From the NCBI RefSeq assembly GCF_001639065.2, contig NZ_LQXO02000034.1:96160-160159 (forward strand): a stretch of DNA of 64,000 nt, read 5' to 3'. The number at the start of each line of letters is the position of its first letter. Position 1 is the first letter of the stretch. This DNA comes from Vibrio barjaei. GTDB taxonomy: Bacteria; Pseudomonadota; Gammaproteobacteria; Enterobacterales; Vibrionaceae. Below are positions 50,931 to 61,150 of the stretch, one piece after another. The position numbers and the translations under genes are program-made. Under the pieces are notes generated by a model. The model saw nothing but the letters and a program-made list of their open reading frames with translations. It made no database searches and was not told the origin of the DNA.

Positions 50931-51413
50931 ATGTTAAATAAATTCAAACAAGTACAAGAACAATGGGGTGGCTCCAGCGAAGTCATCGACCACTGGCTAG
51001 AAACTCGCCAAGCGCTTATCGTCGAATATTGTAAGCTTGGTTCTCTGCAACCTTCTCAAGCTCAATCCAACGTCGTCGAGCTGCCTTCTCCTAAAGACAT
51101 CGGTTCCTTTTGCGATCACCTTGTCGACTATATCTCTGAAGGGCATTTTAAGATCTACGATATGGTCATGGATAAGTGGAAAGCGACTGGCTTCAAGACC
51201 AACGATGAGATTGATGCAGCTTACGCCAAGATTGTCCTGACCACTGATCCACTGCTTGAATTCAACGATAAGTACAAGAAAGTGGATGATGAGATGCCTA
51301 GTTTCGAACAGGACATGTCAAAAGTTGGGGAAATCTTAGAGTTACGCTTCGCGGTAGAAGATAAGCTGATCCAACTGATTGCCGATAGTTTAGCGATTCC
51401 ACCAGGGGCATAG
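50931..51413 (+). CDS. rsd: Regulator of sigma D (anti-sigma 70 factor)
   Basis: Binds sigma-70 region 4 in stationary phase and helps switch RNA polymerase to alternative sigma factors. The 160-residue Rsd/AlgQ protein has MLNKFKQVQEQWGG, the VDHWLETRQALIVEY-like segment (IDHWLETRQALIVEY) and FCDHLVDYISEGHFKIY. I choose the ATG at 50931 because AGG lies eight bases upstream; the ATG at 50925 is too close to it, and E. coli Rsd also begins MLN. A small hairpin (GACCGC-CTATT-GCGGTC, 50894-50910) sits in its leader. Confidence 0.94.
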   Translation: MLNKFKQVQEQWGGSSEVIDHWLETRQALIVEYCKLGSLQPSQAQSNVVELPSPKDIGSFCDHLVDYISEGHFKIYDMVMDKWKATGFKTNDEIDAAYAKIVLTTDPLLEFNDKYKKVDDEMPSFEQDMSKVGEILELRFAVEDKLIQLIADSLAIPPGA

Positions 51414-51455
51414 AGGACGCTATTGTAAGCAGCAATAGGCTATACTATAGCTTTG

Positions 51456-51478
51456 ACAGACCCGCAAGCTGGGTCTGT
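51456..51478 (+). terminator. Probable terminator after rsd
   Basis: ACAGACCC and GGGTCTGT form a perfect 8-bp stem around GCAAGCT. The following TTCTGCTG is a weak T-tract. Confidence 0.55.
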
Positions 51479-51506
51479 TCTGCTGCGTATTCTCCGGCTA
51501 TACCAT

Positions 51507-51599
51507 CGTCATCCAAGACTCTCGTCCCCCGAAGACAAGGGTCTACCCAACATGAATCACCAAGCCTCAGCTAGATTTCTATCTACACAGGAATGACGA
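51507..51599. repeat. Hairpin-ended intergenic repeat (family B), divergent copy
   Basis: About 93 bp between rsd and rpoC. CGTCATCC opens it, CACCAAGCCTCAGCTAGATT matches the tandem copies at 47.7-47.9 kb, and GGAATGACG closes it. The hairpin arms are more degenerate. Confidence 0.75.
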
Positions 51600-51621
51600 T
51601 AGATTACAATTTCAGATACAA

Positions 51622-51649
51622 AAAAGGCGCCTTTCGGCGCCTTTTTTCA
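51622..51649. terminator. Terminator of the rpoBC operon
   Basis: AAAAAA-GGCGCC-TTTC-GGCGCC-TTTTTT, symmetrical, so it can work in both directions. It follows the rpoC stop. Confidence 0.95.
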
Positions 51650-51662
51650 TTTCTTTCTACGA

Positions 51663-54600
51663 TTACTCGTCAGAAGAGAAACCTGCGTTTAGTAGCGCAG
51701 CTAGGTTATCCGTCGCTTGTTCAGCTGATGGACCTTCCTGAGCTTCGTCACGCTTAGCTTGACGGTCTTGGTGATACGCAAAACCAGTACCAGCTGGGAT
51801 CAGACGACCCACGATAACGTTCTCTTTCAGACCACGTAGGTCATCACGCTTACCAGATACCGCAGCCTCTGTTAGTACGCGCGTCGTTTCTTGGAACGAT
51901 GCCGCAGAGATAAACGATTCTGTTGCTAGAGATGCCTTAGTGATACCTAGTAGGTCACGTTCAAAGCGAACCAGTTCTTTACCTTCTGCTTCTAGAGCAC
52001 GGTTAGCAATCTTAACTTGAGAATACTCAACTTGCTCACCAGGTAGGAACTCAGAATCACCTGCATGCGTGATTGTACACTTACGTAGCATTTGACGAAC
52101 GATAGTCTCGATGTGCTTATCGTTAATCTTAACACCCTGTAAACGGTATACTTCTTGAACTTCGTTCGCGATGTATTGAGTCACAGCGTGGATACCACGT
52201 AGACGTAGAATGTCATGCGGAGTTTCTGGACCATCAGCAATAACGTCACCACGCTCAACACGTTCACCTTCGAACACGTTAAGCTGACGATGCTTAGGAA
52301 TCATCTCTTCGTAGTTGTCACCACCATCACGAGTGATGATCAGACGACGCTTACCTTTCGTTTCCTTACCGAATGAAACGGTACCCGAGTGCTCAGCAAG
52401 AATTGCAGGCTCCTTAGGCTTACGAGCTTCAAATAGGTCAGCAACGCGAGGTAGACCACCGGTGATATCTTTGTTACCGCCAGATTTTTGAGGAATACGC
52501 GCTAACGTATCACCCACGCCTACTTCAGCACCATCTTCGATGTTTACAATCGCTTTACCAGGTAGGAAGTAAAGTGCTGGCATTTCAGTACCAGCGATCA
52601 TTACGTCTTTACCTTGCTCATCAACAAGCTTGATTGCTGGACGCATATCTTTACCTGCTGCTGGGCGAGCGGCTGCTTCAGTCACTTCGCTTGAAGATAG
52701 ACCTGTTAGGTCATCAGTTTGGCGAGATACTGTTACACCATCGATCATGTCAACAAATTGGATGCGACCTGCTACTTCAGTGATGATAGGTAGTGTGTGC
52801 GCTTCCCAGTTCGCTACTGTTTCACCAGCTTGAACTGCATCGTTGTCACCCTTAGTTAGCATCGAACCGTAAGGAAGTTTGTGCTTCTCTTTAGTACGAC
52901 CAAACTCATCGATAATCGTCATTTCTGACGCACGAGAGGTGATAACCAGCTTCTTGTCTTTGTTGATTACGAACTTAGCATTATGAAGTTTCACAGAACC
53001 TGTGTTCTTCGCTTGGATGCTGTTCTCTGCTGCTGCTGTTGATGCCGCACCACCGATGTGGAACGTACGCATCGTAAGCTGTGTACCCGGCTCACCGATA
53101 GACTGAGCAGCGATTACACCTACTGCTTCACCTTGGTTTACTAGGTGACCACGTGCAAGGTCACGGCCGTAACACTGCGCACAACAACCGAAGTCCGCGT
53201 CACAGGTAACTACTGAGCGCACTTTCATGCTATCTACAGAGTTATCTTCCATGATCTGACACCACTTCTCATCAATCAGAGTATTACGCGGGATCAGAAC
53301 ATCTTCAGTACCTGGCTTAAGAACGTCTTCTGCAACTACACGACCTAGTGCCAACTCAGAAAGCGCAACTTTAACGTCACCACCTTCGATGTGAGGCATC
53401 ATGTCAACACCTTCATGGGTGCCACAGTCATGTTCGTGAACTACAACGTCCTGAGCAACGTCTACTAGACGACGAGTTAGGTAACCCGAGTTTGCTGTTT
53501 TCAGTGCTGTATCCGCAAGACCCTTACGAGCACCGTGCGTTGAGATAAAGTACTGAAGAACGTTTAGACCTTCTTTAAAGTTCGCGGTGATTGGCGTCTC
53601 GATGATTGAACCATCTGGACGTGCCATCAGACCACGCATACCAGCAAGCTGACGAATCTGAGCTGCAGAACCACGAGCGCCCGAGTCAGCCATCATGTAG
53701 ATGCTGTTGAATGACTCTTGTTGCTCTTCTTCACCTTCACGGTTAATAACCGTTTCAGATGATAGGTTGTCCATCATCGCTTTCGCTACGCGATCGTTGG
53801 TCGATGCCCAAATATCGATCACTTTGTTGTAGCGCTCACCCGCGGTTACCAGACCAGATTGGAACTGATCTTGAATTTCGCGAACTTCTTCTTCTGCTGA
53901 TTCGATTTCGTCGTACTTCGCTTGAGGTACCACCATGTCATCGATACCAACCGATACACCAGAAAGTGCAGCGTATGCAAAACCTGCGTACATTACTTGG
54001 TCAGCGAAGATTACTGTGTCTTTCAGACCCAGCTTACGGTAAGCCTCGTTCAATAGGTTAGAGATTTGCTTCTTACCTAGCTTTTGGTTTACCAAGCTGT
54101 ATGGAAGACCAGCTGGAACGATTTGCCATAGCATTGCACGACCAACAGTCGTATCGACCATCTTAGTCTCAGTTGTGCTGTTGCCGTCTTCGTCAACTAC
54201 AGTTTCAGTGATACGTACTTTTACGCGAGCATGAAGCTCTGCGCTCTTAGTACGGTATGCCTTCTCAGCCTCTTCAGGGCCAGCAAGGTACATACCTTCA
54301 CCTTTCACGTTGATCTTGTCACGTGTCATGTAGTACAGACCCAATACAACGTCCTGAGAAGGTACGATGATCGGATCACCTGACGCTGGCGACAGAATGT
54401 TATTTGTCGACATCATCAGTGTACGAGCTTCAAGCTGTGCTTCTAGAGTTAGAGGCACGTGTACCGCCATTTGGTCACCATCGAAGTCCGCGTTATACGC
54501 CGCACACACAAGTGGGTGTAGCTGAATCGCTTTACCTTCGATTAGTACTGGTTCGAACGCCTGAATACCAAGACGGTGAAGTGTTGGTGCACGGTTCAAT

Positions 54601-55865
54601 AGTACTGGGTGTTCGCGGATTACTTCGTCTAAGATATCCCAAACGATCGCTTCTTCGCGCTCTACCATCTTCTTAGCGGCTTTGATTGTCGTAGCCATGC
54701 CACGAGTTTCTAGCTTGCTGTAGATAAATGGTTTGAATAGCTCTAGTGCCATCTTCTTAGGAAGACCACACTGGTGCAGACGAAGGTATGGACCTACTGT
54801 GATTACAGAACGGCCAGAGTAGTCTACACGCTTACCTAGAAGGTTCTGACGGAAACGACCTTGCTTACCCTTGATCATATCAGCAAGAGATTTCAGAGGA
54901 CGCTTGTTCGAACCTGTGATCGCACGACCGCGACGACCGTTATCTAGAAGGGCATCAACAGACTCTTGCAGCATACGTTTTTCGTTACGTACGATGATGT
55001 CCGGAGCCGCTAGCTCTAGAAGACGCTTCAAACGGTTGTTACGGTTGATCACGCGACGGTATAGGTCGTTCAGATCAGAAGTCGCAAAACGACCGCCATC
55101 TAGAGGTACTAGAGGGCGTAGATCTGGCGGAAGTACCGGAAGCACAGTTAGGATCATCCACTCAGGGTTGTTACCTGATTGGATAAATGCTTCAACTAGC
55201 TTCAAGCGCTTAGTGATTTTCTTACGCTTAGTTTCTGAGTTAGTAGACTCAAGCTCTTCGCGCATCATCTCTGCTTCAGCGTGCATGTCCATAGTAGACA
55301 GCAGATCTTTGATCGCTTCTGCACCCATCTTAGCAGTAAATTCATCACCCCATTCTTCTAGACGATCAAGATACTCTTCTTCCGTTAGCATCTGACCTTT
55401 TTCTAGATCCGTCATACCCGGCTCAGTTACTACGTACATTTCGAAGTAAAGAACACGCTCGATATCACGTAGCGGGATGTCCATTAGCAAACCGATACGA
55501 GATGGTAGCGATTTTAGGAACCAGATGTGAGCGACAGGAGACGCAAGCTCGATGTGGCCCATACGGTCACGACGAACTTTAGTTTGCGTTACTTCAACGC
55601 CACACTTCTCACAGATAACACCACGGTGTTTCAGACGCTTGTATTTGCCGCAAAGACATTCGTAGTCTTTAACTGGGCCAAAAATACGCGCACAGAACAG
55701 ACCATCGCGCTCAGGTTTGAACGTACGATAGTTGATCGTCTCAGGTTTTTTAACTTCACCAAAAGACCATGAACGAATCATGTCTGGTGAAGATAGACCG
55801 ATTTTGATTGCATCAAATTCTTCGGTCTTATGCTGTGCTTTTAGAAAGTTTAATAAGTCTTTCAC
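51663..55865 (-). CDS. rpoC: RNA polymerase beta-prime subunit
   Basis: The 1400-residue catalytic subunit (E. coli 1407). The N-terminal zinc site CLCGKYKRLKHRGVICEKC lies at about residues 70-88, the catalytic NADFDGDQM with three aspartates near residue 460, and the second zinc site CDADFGCCAQC in the second half; the trigger-loop region MRTFHIGGAA follows. The frame is intact and the protein resembles the E. coli one throughout. It is the last gene of the operon and is closed by a symmetrical terminator. Confidence 0.99.
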   Translation of the reverse strand: MKDLLNFLKAQHKTEEFDAIKIGLSSPDMIRSWSFGEVKKPETINYRTFKPERDGLFCARIFGPVKDYECLCGKYKRLKHRGVICEKCGVEVTQTKVRRDRMGHIELASPVAHIWFLKSLPSRIGLLMDIPLRDIERVLYFEMYVVTEPGMTDLEKGQMLTEEEYLDRLEEWGDEFTAKMGAEAIKDLLSTMDMHAEAEMMREELESTNSETKRKKITKRLKLVEAFIQSGNNPEWMILTVLPVLPPDLRPLVPLDGGRFATSDLNDLYRRVINRNNRLKRLLELAAPDIIVRNEKRMLQESVDALLDNGRRGRAITGSNKRPLKSLADMIKGKQGRFRQNLLGKRVDYSGRSVITVGPYLRLHQCGLPKKMALELFKPFIYSKLETRGMATTIKAAKKMVEREEAIVWDILDEVIREHPVLLNRAPTLHRLGIQAFEPVLIEGKAIQLHPLVCAAYNADFDGDQMAVHVPLTLEAQLEARTLMMSTNNILSPASGDPIIVPSQDVVLGLYYMTRDKINVKGEGMYLAGPEEAEKAYRTKSAELHARVKVRITETVVDEDGNSTTETKMVDTTVGRAMLWQIVPAGLPYSLVNQKLGKKQISNLLNEAYRKLGLKDTVIFADQVMYAGFAYAALSGVSVGIDDMVVPQAKYDEIESAEEEVREIQDQFQSGLVTAGERYNKVIDIWASTNDRVAKAMMDNLSSETVINREGEEEQQESFNSIYMMADSGARGSAAQIRQLAGMRGLMARPDGSIIETPITANFKEGLNVLQYFISTHGARKGLADTALKTANSGYLTRRLVDVAQDVVVHEHDCGTHEGVDMMPHIEGGDVKVALSELALGRVVAEDVLKPGTEDVLIPRNTLIDEKWCQIMEDNSVDSMKVRSVVTCDADFGCCAQCYGRDLARGHLVNQGEAVGVIAAQSIGEPGTQLTMRTFHIGGAASTAAAENSIQAKNTGSVKLHNAKFVINKDKKLVITSRASEMTIIDEFGRTKEKHKLPYGSMLTKGDNDAVQAGETVANWEAHTLPIITEVAGRIQFVDMIDGVTVSRQTDDLTGLSSSEVTEAAARPAAGKDMRPAIKLVDEQGKDVMIAGTEMPALYFLPGKAIVNIEDGAEVGVGDTLARIPQKSGGNKDITGGLPRVADLFEARKPKEPAILAEHSGTVSFGKETKGKRRLIITRDGGDNYEEMIPKHRQLNVFEGERVERGDVIADGPETPHDILRLRGIHAVTQYIANEVQEVYRLQGVKINDKHIETIVRQMLRKCTITHAGDSEFLPGEQVEYSQVKIANRALEAEGKELVRFERDLLGITKASLATESFISAASFQETTRVLTEAAVSGKRDDLRGLKENVIVGRLIPAGTGFAYHQDRQAKRDEAQEGPSAEQATDNLAALLNAGFSSDE

Positions 55866-55952
55866 AATCAGCTCCTGTAAGGAGTTTAAAAAGGTGCTCG
55901 CTTGGTCAGCAAACCTGCGCGAGCCCCTTTTCTACCAGATAATCCTGATGGA

Positions 55953-58900
55953 TTATTCGTCTTCTAGCTCGATGTTGATACCTAGCGAGCGGATCTCTTT
56001 CAACAGTACGTTGAACGATTCTGGCATGCCAGGTTCCATGCTGTGGTTACCATCGACGATGTTCTTATACATCTTCGTACGGCCGTTAACGTCATCAGAC
56101 TTAACCGTTAGCATTTCTTGAAGCGTATATGCTGCACCGTATGCTTCTAGTGCCCATACTTCCATCTCACCGAAACGCTGACCACCGAACTGAGCTTTAC
56201 CACCAAGTGGTTGCTGAGTTACTAGGCTGTACGAACCAGTTGAACGAGCATGCATCTTGTCATCAACAAGGTGGTTCAGTTTCAGCATGTACATGTAACC
56301 TACAGTTACAGGACGCTCAAACGCATCACCAGTACGACCGTCAAACAGAGTTAGCTGACCAGATTCTGGTAGATCACCCAGTTTTAGAAGTTCTTTAATA
56401 GACTTCTCAGACGCACCGTCAAAGACAGGTGTAGCAATCGGTAGACCGCCACGTAGGTTCTTAACCAGAGTACGTACTTCGTCATCAGACAGTGATGCAA
56501 TATCAACGTTCTGACGAGTACCACCTAGATCGTAAACCTTCTGCAGGAATTCGCGGAATTTCGCTAGTTCTTGCTGCTCTTTCACCATCTGGTTGATCTT
56601 GTCACCGATACCTTTCGCTGCCAGACCTAAGTGAACCTCAAGGATCTGACCGATGTTCATACGCGAAGGTACACCCAGTGGGTTAAGTACGATGTCGACA
56701 GGTTGACCCTTCTCATCGTAAGGCATGTCTTCAACAGGGTTGATCTTAGAGATAACACCCTTGTTACCGTGACGACCCGCCATCTTATCACCAGGCTGGA
56801 TACGACGTTTAACCGCTAGGTAAACTTTAACAATCTTAAGAACGCCAGGCGCTAGGTCATCACCTTGAGTGATCTTACGACGCTTAGTTTCAAACTTCTT
56901 ATCAAAGTCTGCACGTAGCTCGTCGTACTGCTCTGCAAGTTGCTCAAGCTGAGATTGCAGTGCATCGTCTTCTAGCGTTAGTTCTAGCCACTTCTTACGA
57001 TCGATAGTATCTAGTTTAGCGTCAGAGTAACCACCTTGAAGTAGTACAGCTTTCACACGGTTTAGAAGGCCACCCTCAAGAATCTGGAATTCTTCAGTTA
57101 GGTCTTTCTTCGCTTCTTTCAGCTGCATTTGCTCGATTTCTAGAGCACGCTTGTCTTTCTCTACGCCATCGCGAGTGAAGACTTGAACGTCAATGATGGT
57201 ACCTGAAACAGAGTTAGGTACACGTAGTGAAGTATCTTTAACGTCAGATGCTTTTTCACCGAAGATCGCACGTAGTAGCTTCTCTTCAGGAGTTAGCTGA
57301 GTTTCACCTTTAGGCGTTACTTTACCAACTAGGATGTCGCCACCCTTAACTTCAGCACCGATGTAAACGATACCTGACTCGTCTAGTTTAGACAGAGCAG
57401 ACTCACCTACGTTTGGAATATCCGCTGTGATCTCTTCAGAACCCAGCTTAGTATCACGTGCCACACAAGAAAGCTCTTGGATGTGGATAGTCGTGAAGCG
57501 GTCTTCTTGAACTACGCGCTCAGATACTAAGATCGAGTCTTCGAAGTTGTAACCGTTCCAAGGCATGAACGCGATACGCATGTTTTGACCAAGCGCTAGT
57601 TCACCAAGGTCTGTTGAAGGACCATCAGCAAGAACGTCACCACGTGCTACTGGCTCACCAGGTAGTACAGTTGGGCGCTGGTTAATACAAGTGTTCTGGT
57701 TAGAACGCGTGTATTTAGTCAGGTTGTAGATGTCGATGCCTGCTTCGCCAGGGATCAGCTCGTCTTCGTTAACTTTGATAACGATACGAGAAGCATCTAC
57801 AGACTGAACTGTACCGCCACGTTTAGCTACTGCTGTAACACCAGAGTCAACCGCTACATTGCGCTCGATACCAGTACCAACTAGAGGCTTGTCAGCCTTA
57901 AGTGTTGGAACAGCCTGACGTTGCATGTTCGCACCCATCAATGCACGGTTCGCATCATCGTGTTCTAGGAACGGGATAAGCGAGGCAGCGATAGATACTA
58001 CTTGGTTTGTCGCAACGTCCATGTAGTTAACATGGTCGCGTGGGTGAAGACCAGATTCACCTTTTTGACGTGCAGTGATTAGCTCGTCAGCGAAAGTACC
58101 TTCTTCAGTTAGCGCAGCGTTAGCCTGTGCGATAACGAATTGGCCTTCTTCGATTGCTGATAGGTAATCAACTTCGTCAGTTACTACACCATCTACAACG
58201 CGACGGTATGGCGTCTCTAGGAAGCCGTACTCGTTACAACGCGCAAACGCAGATAGCGAGTTAATTAGACCGATGTTCGGACCTTCAGGTGTTTCGATAG
58301 GACATAGACGACCGTAGTGAGTTACGTGTACGTCACGTACTTCGAAGCCAGCGCGCTCACGAGTAAGACCACCAGGACCCAATGCAGAAATACGACGCTT
58401 GTGCGTCACTTCTGAAAGCGGGTTGTTCTGGTCCATAAACTGAGATAGCTGTGAAGAACCGAAGAATTCTTTAACTGCCGCAGAAATAGGCTTAGCGTTG
58501 ATTAGGTCTTGAGGCATGATTGCATCAAGGTCACCTAGGCTCAAACGCTCTTTTACTGCACGTTCAACACGTACAAGACCAACACGGAATTGGTTCTCAG
58601 CCATTTCACCTACAGAACGGATACGACGGTTACCTAGGTGGTCGATATCATCAACTTCACCAATACCGTTACGGATCGCGATAAGCTTCTTCATCACTTC
58701 GATGATGTCTTGCTCATCAAGCGTACCCTGCTCTAGGCCATCTTCACGACCGATAGAGCTGTTAAACTTCATACGACCAACAGTCGATAGATCATAACGC
58801 TCTTCAGAGAAGAATAGGCTTTCGAATAGTGCTTCTGCAGCTTCTTTTGTTGGCGGCTCACCAGGGCGCATCATACGGTAGATTTCTACTAACGCAGAGA

Positions 58901-59978
58901 TGCGGTCTACCGTGCTGTCGACACGTAGTGTGTCAGACATGAACGGACCGTGGTCTAGATCGTTCGTAAATAGAACTTCTAGTTTCTTAACGCCTGCCTG
59001 AGATAGGTTCGCTAATGCTTCTAGGCTGATCTCTTGGTTTGCACCAACGATGATCTCACCTGTCGCTTCATTGATGTAGTCTTTAGACGCTACTTTACCT
59101 ACGATGTACTCGACAGGTACTTCAATGAACTCAACGCCATCTTTTTCAAGTTGACGGATGTGACGAGCAGTAACACGACGACCTGTCTCAACATAAGTCT
59201 TGCCATTGCCTTCGATATCGAATGAAGCAGTCTCACCACGTAGACGCTCAGGCACCAACTCCATAAGTAGAGTTTGGTCTTTTACTTCGAAGTTAACTTT
59301 TTCGAAGAAGATATCGAGGATTTCTTCCGACGTCTTACCTAGTGCACGAAGAATAATCGATGCTGGTAGTTTACGACGACGGTCAATACGTACGTATAGG
59401 TTATCTTTCGGGTCAAACTCGAAGTCGAGCCATGAACCACGGTAAGGAATAACACGTGCGTTATAAAGAACTTTACCTGAAGAGTGAGTCTTACCCTTAT
59501 CGCTGTCGAAGAACACGCCTGGGCTTCGGTGCAGCTGGGATACGATAACCCTCTCGGTACCATTGATAACGAAGGTACCATTGTCTGTCATAAGCGGAAT
59601 TTCGCCCATGTAGACTTCTTGTTCTTTAATGTCTTTTACAGTACCTGCCGGTGCGTCTCTATCAAAAATAACTAGGCGCAGTTTTACGCGTAGTGGTTTT
59701 GAATAGGTAACGCCACGAATTTGACATTCTTTAACGTCAAATACTGGCTCACCAAGACGGTAGCTAACGTATTGCAGCTCAGAATTGCCGTTATAGCTCT
59801 GAATCGGAAATACAGAACGAAAAGCAGCTTCAAGTCCATATTGTCCTTCAGGATCCTGTTCGATAAATTTGTCGAACGAATCGAGCTGGATCGATAGCAG
59901 GTATGGAATGTCCAAAACTTGTGGACGAGTACCAAAGTCCTTACGGATGCGCTTTTTCTCGGTATAAGAGTAAACCAT
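55953..59978 (-). CDS. rpoB: RNA polymerase beta subunit
   Basis: A 1341-residue subunit, one short of the E. coli 1342. The start MVYSYTEKKRIRKDFG at 59978 matches the family and has GAGGAA upstream; an open extension to 60023 is not used. The rifampicin region FFGSSQLSQFMDQNN...HKRRISALGPGG shows the wild-type residues found in sensitive E. coli. The C-terminus ELLKEIRSLGINIELEDE-like end (SLGINIELEDE) is standard. Transcription from the rplKAJL promoters reaches it through a partial terminator after rplL. Confidence 0.99.
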   Translation of the reverse strand: MVYSYTEKKRIRKDFGTRPQVLDIPYLLSIQLDSFDKFIEQDPEGQYGLEAAFRSVFPIQSYNGNSELQYVSYRLGEPVFDVKECQIRGVTYSKPLRVKLRLVIFDRDAPAGTVKDIKEQEVYMGEIPLMTDNGTFVINGTERVIVSQLHRSPGVFFDSDKGKTHSSGKVLYNARVIPYRGSWLDFEFDPKDNLYVRIDRRRKLPASIILRALGKTSEEILDIFFEKVNFEVKDQTLLMELVPERLRGETASFDIEGNGKTYVETGRRVTARHIRQLEKDGVEFIEVPVEYIVGKVASKDYINEATGEIIVGANQEISLEALANLSQAGVKKLEVLFTNDLDHGPFMSDTLRVDSTVDRISALVEIYRMMRPGEPPTKEAAEALFESLFFSEERYDLSTVGRMKFNSSIGREDGLEQGTLDEQDIIEVMKKLIAIRNGIGEVDDIDHLGNRRIRSVGEMAENQFRVGLVRVERAVKERLSLGDLDAIMPQDLINAKPISAAVKEFFGSSQLSQFMDQNNPLSEVTHKRRISALGPGGLTRERAGFEVRDVHVTHYGRLCPIETPEGPNIGLINSLSAFARCNEYGFLETPYRRVVDGVVTDEVDYLSAIEEGQFVIAQANAALTEEGTFADELITARQKGESGLHPRDHVNYMDVATNQVVSIAASLIPFLEHDDANRALMGANMQRQAVPTLKADKPLVGTGIERNVAVDSGVTAVAKRGGTVQSVDASRIVIKVNEDELIPGEAGIDIYNLTKYTRSNQNTCINQRPTVLPGEPVARGDVLADGPSTDLGELALGQNMRIAFMPWNGYNFEDSILVSERVVQEDRFTTIHIQELSCVARDTKLGSEEITADIPNVGESALSKLDESGIVYIGAEVKGGDILVGKVTPKGETQLTPEEKLLRAIFGEKASDVKDTSLRVPNSVSGTIIDVQVFTRDGVEKDKRALEIEQMQLKEAKKDLTEEFQILEGGLLNRVKAVLLQGGYSDAKLDTIDRKKWLELTLEDDALQSQLEQLAEQYDELRADFDKKFETKRRKITQGDDLAPGVLKIVKVYLAVKRRIQPGDKMAGRHGNKGVISKINPVEDMPYDEKGQPVDIVLNPLGVPSRMNIGQILEVHLGLAAKGIGDKINQMVKEQQELAKFREFLQKVYDLGGTRQNVDIASLSDDEVRTLVKNLRGGLPIATPVFDGASEKSIKELLKLGDLPESGQLTLFDGRTGDAFERPVTVGYMYMLKLNHLVDDKMHARSTGSYSLVTQQPLGGKAQFGGQRFGEMEVWALEAYGAAYTLQEMLTVKSDDVNGRTKMYKNIVDGNHSMEPGMPESFNVLLKEIRSLGINIELEDE

Positions 59979-60163
59979 GGGGTTCCTCAGCTCGCTGATA
60001 AGTGACCCAAACTGCCCGTCCATCCTAGTTACTTAAGGTGGAGTATGGGGCAGTGACTAACAACTGTTTACTGTAGTGACGTTAACTCAAGCGTCGAGCA
60101 ACGTTTTTTGCATGGTGCGTAGATGCTTAAACAGCAGGAAAATTCATCTACGCCCTACAGCGC

Positions 60164-60194
60164 AAAAAGGCCGGTGGTCAATAAACCACCAGCC
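60164..60194 (-). terminator. rplL-rpoB attenuator
   Basis: On the minus strand GGCTGGTGGT-TTATTG-ACCACCGGCC then TTTTTGCGCTGTA. The E. coli rplL-rpoB attenuator has the same form, including the TTTTTGCGCTGTA tail. One mismatch lies in the stem. It lets only part of the transcription continue into rpoBC. Confidence 0.93.
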
Positions 60195-60227
60195 ATTAGC
60201 CTGTTAGGCTAAGAAATTAAGTAATAA

Positions 60228-60596
60228 TTACTTAACTTCAACAGAAGCACCAGCTTCTTCTAGCTGAGCTTTAAGAGCTTCAGCTTCAGCTTTGTCAACG
60301 CCTTCTTTTAGAGGTGCTGGAGCTGAGTCTACAAGACCTTTAGCTTCTTTAAGGCCTAGACCTGTTGCGCCACGTACCGCTTTGATAACAGCAACTTTGT
60401 TACCGCCAGCAGCAGTTAGGATTACGTCGAATTCAGTTTGCTCAGCAGCAGCTTCGCCACCAGCAGCACCGCCAGCTACAACAGCAGCTGCAGCAGATAC
60501 GCCGAATTTCTCTTCCATAGCTTCGATAAGCTCAACAACTTGCATTACAGACATTTCTGCAACTGCGTCTAGGATTTGCTCGTTAGTAATAGACAT
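60228..60596 (-). CDS. rplL: 50S ribosomal protein L7/L12
   Basis: The 122-residue stalk protein, present as dimers on L10 and recruiting translation GTPases. It has an N-terminal dimerisation helix (EQILDAVAEMSVMQVVELI), an alanine/glycine-rich hinge (SAAAAVVAGGAAGG) and the globular C-terminal domain with VIKAVRGATGLGLKEAKGLV. L7/L12 proteins are this length in all close relatives. Confidence 0.99.
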   Translation of the reverse strand: MSITNEQILDAVAEMSVMQVVELIEAMEEKFGVSAAAAVVAGGAAGGEAAAEQTEFDVILTAAGGNKVAVIKAVRGATGLGLKEAKGLVDSAPAPLKEGVDKAEAEALKAQLEEAGASVEVK

Positions 60597-60655
60597 AACA
60601 ATTCTCTTTTAAGTCAACAATAAGTTTATTTTGCAACCAGTAAAAAGCAAGCTGA

Positions 60656-61150
60656 TTAAGCAGCTTCTTCTTGCTTCTGGTCGCGTAGTGCAGCGATAGT
60701 ACGTACCAGCTTGCCTGCAGAAGCTTCTTTCATGCACATCATTAGGCGTGCAATTGCTTCGTCGTAAGTTGGTAGTGTCGCTAGTACTTCAGCATCAGTA
60801 ACCGCGCCTTCAAATGCAGCAGCTTTGATCTCGAATTCTTTGTTCTCTTTAGCGAAGTCTTTGAAAAGACGCGCTGCAGCACCTGGGTGCTCGTTAGAGA
60901 ATGCAAGTAGAGTTGGACCAGTGAAAGTGTCAGTTAGACACTCATACTCAGTACCTTCTACTGCACGGCGTGCTAGAGTGTTACGAACAACTCTCATGTA
61001 AACACCCGCTTCACGCGCTTGTTTACGTAGAGAAGTCATCGCGCCTACTTCAACGCCACGAGAGTCAGCTACAACTGCAGAAAGTGCACCACTGGCTGCT
61101 TCGTTGACTTCAGCAACAATTGCTTTTTTGTCTTGAAGGTTTAAAGCCAT
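60656..61150 (-). CDS. rplJ: 50S ribosomal protein L10
   Basis: The 164-residue base of the ribosomal stalk and the autogenous repressor of its own operon. The start MALNLQDKKAIVAEVNEAA at 61150 has AGGAG ten bases upstream and matches E. coli. The frame continues upstream to 61195 but that part belongs to the L10 leader. The central VVADSRGVEVGAMTSLRKQ and C-terminal helix that binds L7/L12 are present. Confidence 0.98.
   Translation of the reverse strand: MALNLQDKKAIVAEVNEAASGALSAVVADSRGVEVGAMTSLRKQAREAGVYMRVVRNTLARRAVEGTEYECLTDTFTGPTLLAFSNEHPGAAARLFKDFAKENKEFEIKAAAFEGAVTDAEVLATLPTYDEAIARLMMCMKEASAGKLVRTIAALRDQKQEEAA

Noticed and set aside
4632..51599. ERIC/IRU elements as identity of the intergenic repeats
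   Set aside because: Similar length, but the termini and hairpin sequences do not match the ERIC consensus as I know it.
51663..59978. Several long plus-strand open frames antisense to rpoC and rpoB (up to 174 codons)
   Set aside because: They are the complement of highly conserved, codon-biased genes; no ribosome sites or families.
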